This document shows positions 38,670 to 42,222 of a stretch of 42,222 bases of DNA, in pieces. The stretch's first letter is position 1, and every line of letters begins with the position of its first letter. This stretch comes from an uncultured Oscillospiraceae bacterium (GTDB lineage Bacteria; Bacillota; Clostridia; Oscillospirales; Ruminococcaceae): the NCBI GenBank assembly GCA_949743955.1, contig CATJVQ010000020.1:1-42222 (forward strand), read 5' to 3'. The position numbers were made by a program, and so were the translations under genes. The notes under the pieces were generated by a model. That model had not been told where the DNA came from. It saw nothing but the letters and a program-made list of their open reading frames with translations, and ran no database searches.

Positions 38670-39716
38670 ATGAAGCCAACCATTAAGGATATTGCGGAAC
38701 GGCTGGGGCTCTCTCCCGCCACTGTCTGTAATGCGTTGGGAGGAAAAGACGGTGTCAACGAACAGACAAGGCAGGAGGTCCTTCGTACAGCAGCAGAGAT
38801 GGGCTATATACAGGACGGCTTCTCCCCGCCCGAACGGATCGAACGCGCCATTATCCATGTAATCGTCGCCAGAAAGCCATCTCTGGGTGAAGTGTATCCG
38901 CGCCGCTGCTCCGCACTGCTCGAAGCCGCCGAATCCGCCTGTACTGCGCAGGGCTTCGCCGTGCAGATTTCTTATCTCGATATAACCGCCATGTCTGCGG
39001 AGGACATTCGGCGCCGCCTGCGGGGATGCCGCGGAGAAGGCATCCTGCTCGTGGCTACTGAGCTCGATGACATCGACCTCGCCTCCCTCTCCCCTATTGA
39101 AGTCCCCCTGGTTCTCTTGGACGCCAATCCGGGAACCTATCCCTTCGACACTGCCGCATCCAATGACATGCAGGGAATGGGACAGGCCGTCTCCCATCTG
39201 TGTGAGATGGGACATACACATATCGGTCTGCTGTACAGCAGTGTGCCCTCCTGTTCCCTGCGCCGGAGACGGGAGGGATATCGAAATGCCCTGTACGCAA
39301 ACGGACTGTCTCCGGACACATCGCTTGAAATCGCTCTGTATCCGGAGATTTCCAGGGCAGTGGAGGATATGGGGAGGTTCCTTAAAAATACGTCCTCCCT
39401 TCCCACCGCTCTGGTTGCTGACAGCGATATCCTCGCCGTTTCCGCCATGCGCGCCGCTGCTCTGCATGGACTGCGTGTCCCGCAGGAGCTCTCTGTCGTC
39501 GGTTTTGGAGATACACCGTACTGCCTTCTAGCCAACGCAGCGCTTACCAGCGTCCGGGAAGATGCTGCACAGATAGGCGCAGCAGGCGCACAGATGCTGC
39601 TCAGCCGCCTGAAATCTCACCGCAGAAGGGGTGTGGCGGATCACGCCTGCCTGACCCTTCTCTCCGGTACATGCCTTATCCTGCGTGAAAGTGTCTGTAA
39701 ACAGCAGGAATGTTAA
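38670..39716 (+). CDS. LacI-family transcriptional regulator
   Basis: A 348-residue regulator. N-terminal LacI HTH TIKDIAERLGLSPATVCNAL with the hinge region GVNEQTRQEVLRTAAEMGY; then a periplasmic-binding-protein-like ligand domain (IHVIVARKP..., HIGLLYSSVPSCSLRRRREGY, VVGFGDTPYCLLANAALTSV). ATG 38670 is chosen after GGAGGGACAGG. The N-terminal extension from 38649 overlaps the ribosome site. No sugar transporter or glycosidase gene is next to it, so the ligand and targets are unknown. Confidence 0.92.
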   Translation: MKPTIKDIAERLGLSPATVCNALGGKDGVNEQTRQEVLRTAAEMGYIQDGFSPPERIERAIIHVIVARKPSLGEVYPRRCSALLEAAESACTAQGFAVQISYLDITAMSAEDIRRRLRGCRGEGILLVATELDDIDLASLSPIEVPLVLLDANPGTYPFDTAASNDMQGMGQAVSHLCEMGHTHIGLLYSSVPSCSLRRRREGYRNALYANGLSPDTSLEIALYPEISRAVEDMGRFLKNTSSLPTALVADSDILAVSAMRAAALHGLRVPQELSVVGFGDTPYCLLANAALTSVREDAAQIGAAGAQMLLSRLKSHRRRGVADHACLTLLSGTCLILRESVCKQQEC

Positions 39717-39822
39717 GGTTTATACATGATTTGTGCTGGATTTTTGTGCGCCGCTGTGTTACGATATACAATAGATATGATAGAATAGAAAAATAGAGAT
39801 GGAGGATGGGGAACCGATTGTG

Positions 39823-41316
39823 ATGAAAATAAATCGCCGTCTGCGGTATTGGTTTGCGGCAGCAGGCGCCGCTGTTTCTGTTTGTGCGTGGGGGCTTCCG
39901 GTTCATGCTGCAGAGGATGCTGCTCTGGAATTTGAGATTGATTTGGAAGGGACACAGATTGAGGACTCGGATTATTATGGCGGGGCTGTTGACGTTCATA
40001 TCACCCTGCCCCGGGACGATGAAGAGCTTTCCCTCTGGATCAATGATGCCGGTGTGTGGAAGTTGATCCCCCCGGCCAATGATCATCAAAATTATACGCT
40101 CTCCTTTTCCGAAAACGGTGAGTATGACCTGCACTTTCGTGCGGAAGACGCTGGAAGTCTGAACACGTTTTTTAAGGATATCCAGTTTTCAATCAGCTCT
40201 ACCCTTGCGGACGCAATCCCGCGTATTGCCGCATTGCCGGACGCTGATGCCGAGGATCGCGATATTTTAAACAAAAAGGCGGAGATAGTCGCGGTGCAGA
40301 ACCTAGTTAATGGTCTGCGCGAGAATGTGCGGGCAGAGCTGTCCAGCGGGCAGAGTGATCGTGTAGTGCAGGTCCGGACACGGTTGAGTGCGCTCGAGCC
40401 CGAGGAAGATTACACACCGCCGAGCGCCCCGACAGTGACTGTTTCCGGGGAAACCGTCCGTCTGGATGGTCTGGAATATGCTGTCGCACCGGTGGATCTC
40501 ATTGTCCGTGGCGCAGGCAGCGGCGACGTTGTGCTGATCAATTCCGGTGAAGGATGGAGTGATCTTCCAGGTGAAGGCGGTTCCTACCGGTATACAATTG
40601 AGGATCCCGGGCATTATCGGCTGGATTTCTGCCTGGAGGATTCTGCAGGTAACCGTAGTGAGGCAACCAGTGTGGAATTGGTTGTCGATCCGGATATCCC
40701 CACCCTTGCCGACGAACTGGATCACCTCTATCGTAGCGCTCAATCGCTTAGCCAGAACGAATATATTTCGTCTCTGGAAACAATCTATTTACAGTATATG
40801 GACTTTTCCTCTCTGCGCCGGTCACTTGTTCCTACCTCCACACTCGATCGTCTCCAGTATATGCATGACAGTATCCTCGAAGCTATCGGTTATCAAAACC
40901 AGGTGATCGACGAAAATGGGCAGTTTATTCGTGCTATCGGAATGTACAGTGCGCTGGATATCCCCGCTTTGTATATCGGCAGCAGCGATGTCGTCTTTCA
41001 TGCGCAACGCGCCGTGTCCTCTGCTCCGCCAGAGGGTATTTCCGGCGAAGTATTCGCGGAGTACAGCTTCTCATTTGCCTGTGAGGATATGGGGGAAAGC
41101 GATCTCGAGATTGATGCGGAACATCCCATACGTATTTGCATACAGGTCCCCGAAGATCTCAAGGGAAAGCAAAATGTTGAGATGCTCTATATCGATGAAA
41201 ATGAACAGACTGTTTCCACAGGGGTTAAAGTACGCAGTACAGAGGAGAATCTTGTACTTTATTTTGACATCACCCGTTCGGGACGCTATCTGTTTGTAGC
41301 AGATGCTGCAACATGA
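39823..41316 (+). CDS. Secreted protein with Ig-like segments
   Basis: A 497-residue exported protein. Signal peptide to about residue 29 (AAAGAAVSVCAWGLPVHA). Two beta-sandwich-like segments follow: one at about 32-135 (AVDVHITLPRDDEELSLWIN ... NGEYDLHFRAEDAGS) and one at about 205-290 (PTVTVSGETVRLDGLEYA ... GHYRLDFCLEDSAGNRSEA), each ending like bacterial Ig-like domains. The rest is mixed, with a final strand-rich domain (GRYLFVADAAT). No LPxTG, lipobox or membrane anchor. Start at 39823 or the GTG three bases earlier; the ribosome site (GGAGGATGGGG) is rather far upstream. Function not recognised. Confidence 0.78.
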   Translation: MKINRRLRYWFAAAGAAVSVCAWGLPVHAAEDAALEFEIDLEGTQIEDSDYYGGAVDVHITLPRDDEELSLWINDAGVWKLIPPANDHQNYTLSFSENGEYDLHFRAEDAGSLNTFFKDIQFSISSTLADAIPRIAALPDADAEDRDILNKKAEIVAVQNLVNGLRENVRAELSSGQSDRVVQVRTRLSALEPEEDYTPPSAPTVTVSGETVRLDGLEYAVAPVDLIVRGAGSGDVVLINSGEGWSDLPGEGGSYRYTIEDPGHYRLDFCLEDSAGNRSEATSVELVVDPDIPTLADELDHLYRSAQSLSQNEYISSLETIYLQYMDFSSLRRSLVPTSTLDRLQYMHDSILEAIGYQNQVIDENGQFIRAIGMYSALDIPALYIGSSDVVFHAQRAVSSAPPEGISGEVFAEYSFSFACEDMGESDLEIDAEHPIRICIQVPEDLKGKQNVEMLYIDENEQTVSTGVKVRSTEENLVLYFDITRSGRYLFVADAAT

Positions 41317-41357
41317 ATGATTCCCCCATCTTTTTTCCAAAATCTCTCCTTTGGTAG

Positions 41358-41386
41358 CTGACAAGAATATTTTTTTATGTTATACT
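41358..41386 (+). promoter_or_regulatory. Promoter of the receiver-domain gene
   Basis: CTGACA (41358-41363), 17-base spacer, TATACT (41381-41386), followed by AGGAGGT and the ATG at 41414. Confidence 0.65.
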
Positions 41387-41413
41387 AAAAAGGGGTAGAT
41401 AGGAGGTATAACG

Positions 41414-41908
41414 ATGTACGAAGTGATGATTGTGGACAATGATTCCACCAGTCTCGCTATTGGAAAGGCTATTTTAGAATCCGAATACAAAATATTATTG
41501 ATGAAATCTGGTATTCAGGCCTTGGGTTATCTTAAAAGTTTTCCAAAACCGGATATTATTCTTTTGGATATGATGATGCCCGGCACCAGCGGTATTGATA
41601 CACTTAAAGCACTTAGGCAGGACCCCAATTTATGTGACATTCCGGTCCTATTCATGACCAATATGGAAGACTTCAACAATGAGGTTGAGGCTTTTTCTCT
41701 GGGAGCCGTGGATCTCCTCCAAAAGCCGTTGAATCCTGAACTAATTCGAGCTAAAATGAAACGGTTATGTAGTATGTTGACTTTACAAAAGGAAAACGCT
41801 TTCCTTCGTGAGCGGCTGGAGTCCATTAAAAAACAGATTCATATTCTTCATGAACTATCTGATTCCAGCATAGACAGTGAAATTTTATCCCGTTTGGTCA
41901 ACGACTGA
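41414..41908 (+). CDS. Stand-alone receiver-domain protein
   Basis: A 164-residue protein with a complete CheY-like receiver: acidic D8 and D10, phospho-acceptor D52 (IILLDMMMPG), the Thr switch in VLFMTNMED and Lys in LQKPLNP. After about residue 120 comes a charged helical tail (LTLQKENAFLRERLESIKKQI), probably a coiled coil, and no DNA-binding or enzymatic output domain. It may act by protein contact or as a phosphate sink. No kinase gene is adjacent. Confidence 0.88.
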   Translation: MYEVMIVDNDSTSLAIGKAILESEYKILLMKSGIQALGYLKSFPKPDIILLDMMMPGTSGIDTLKALRQDPNLCDIPVLFMTNMEDFNNEVEAFSLGAVDLLQKPLNPELIRAKMKRLCSMLTLQKENAFLRERLESIKKQIHILHELSDSSIDSEILSRLVND

Positions 41909-41917
41909 ATTTCCCGG

Positions 41918-41940
41918 CCCGCCTTTAGGCGGGTCTTTTT
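41918..41940 (+). terminator. Terminator after the receiver gene
   Basis: CCCGCC (41918-41923), loop TTTA, GGCGGG (41928-41933), then TCTTTTT. Confidence 0.88.
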
Positions 41941-41960
41941 ACGCTTACTTAAACACATAT

Positions 41961-42003
41961 AAATATGCCGTTAAGGCTGAAAACCAACCTTAACGGCATA
42001 TTA
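41961..42003 (-). terminator. Terminator of the tRNA-Ser genes
   Basis: A 13-bp perfect stem TATGCCGTTAAGG / CCTTAACGGCATA (41964-41976 and 41988-42000). On the minus strand it follows the tRNA genes and leads into TTTATAT. Confidence 0.75.
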
Positions 42004-42006
42004 TAC

Positions 42007-42097
42007 TGGCGGAGAAGGAGGGATTTGAACCCTCGCGACGGTTACCCGCCCTACGCCCTTAGCAGGGGCGCCTCTTCGGCCACTTGAGTACTTCTCC
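42007..42097 (-). tRNA. tRNA-Ser (anticodon GCT)
   Basis: Read on the minus strand: acceptor stem GGAGAAG pairing with CTTCTCC, D-arm with AAGTGGCCGAAGAGGC, anticodon loop CTGCTAA (anticodon GCT, reading AGC/AGU), long variable arm typical of serine tRNAs, T-arm GGTTCAAATCC, encoded CCA at the 3' end. Confidence 0.96.
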
Positions 42098-42127
42098 ATG
42101 GTCAAAACACATTAAAATTTATTAAAT

Positions 42128-42214
42128 TGGCGGAGAGAGTGGGATTCGAACCCACGGCTCTTACGAGTCACTGGTTTTCAAGACCAGCTCCTTAAACCGC
42201 TCGGACATCTCTCC
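42128..42214 (-). tRNA. tRNA-Ser (anticodon TGA)
   Basis: Minus strand: acceptor stem GGAGAGA pairing with TCTCTCC, anticodon loop CTTGAAA (anticodon TGA, reading UCA), long variable arm, T-loop GGTTCGAATCC, encoded CCA. Lies 30 bases upstream of the other tRNA-Ser, so probably one transcript. Confidence 0.96.
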
Positions 42215-42222
42215 AAGCAGAA

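Overview
The window looks like chromosomal DNA of a spore-forming Gram-positive bacterium of the class Clostridia, probably from the Oscillospiraceae/Ruminococcaceae side. The evidence is a spoIIGA-sigE pair, a Phe T-box ahead of pheST, an IreB-type phosphoprotein gene, a PASTA-domain kinase-like protein, strong AGGAGG ribosome sites and frequent TTG/GTG starts. No rRNA or plasmid backbone is present. The genus is not determined.

Layout: 1-3445 holds a PASTA protein whose kinase domain has lost its catalytic motifs (5' end outside the window), then endonuclease III and a Xer-type tyrosine recombinase on the minus strand. About 65 bases upstream of the xer start lies a dif-like palindrome, which is occupied by a 10.7 kb element (3509-14224) bounded by two copies of the site. 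The element is a filamentous-phage (inovirus) provirus: a minus-strand arm (XRE regulator, membrane-anchored NERD nuclease-domain protein, coiled-coil protein) and a long plus-strand operon. The operon encodes two signal-peptide-bearing major coat protein paralogues, a candidate ssDNA-binding protein, several one-helix virion-type proteins, two MucBP-repeat surface proteins (candidate adsorption proteins), a Zot/pI-type assembly ATPase, a Rep_trans rolling-circle initiator and a small basic AT-hook-like protein whose 3' end runs into the att repeat. A 530-base hairpin-rich gap next to attL is the likely origin and packaging region.

14.2-19.7 kb: GNAT acetyltransferase, DUF1836 protein, hemolysin-III family membrane protein, a VanR/VanS-like two-component system downstream of a lipoprotein class B sortase, and a Nudix hydrolase. 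19.7-25.3 kb: T-box, pheS, pheT, ireB, an AT-rich S51 peptidase gene and a small conserved hypothetical. 25.3-28.3 kb: minus-strand DUF975 membrane protein, cob(I)alamin adenosyltransferase and histidine phosphatase, then an XRE regulator. 28.4-32.1 kb: lipoprotein plus OmpR-type regulator and histidine kinase. 32.2-33.8 kb: sigE and spoIIGA, behind a promoter with a 22-bp spacer and a Spo0A-box-like element. 33.9-38.3 kb: typA, tsf, rpsB, ung. 38.6-41.9 kb: LacI regulator, secreted protein with Ig-like segments, stand-alone receiver protein. 42.0-42.2 kb: two minus-strand tRNA-Ser genes.

The main discovery candidate is the Gram-positive inovirus and its use of a host dif/xer locus as integration site, with an AT-rich NERD gene as apparent cargo. 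Domain assignments come from reading motifs by eye; no database search was possible.
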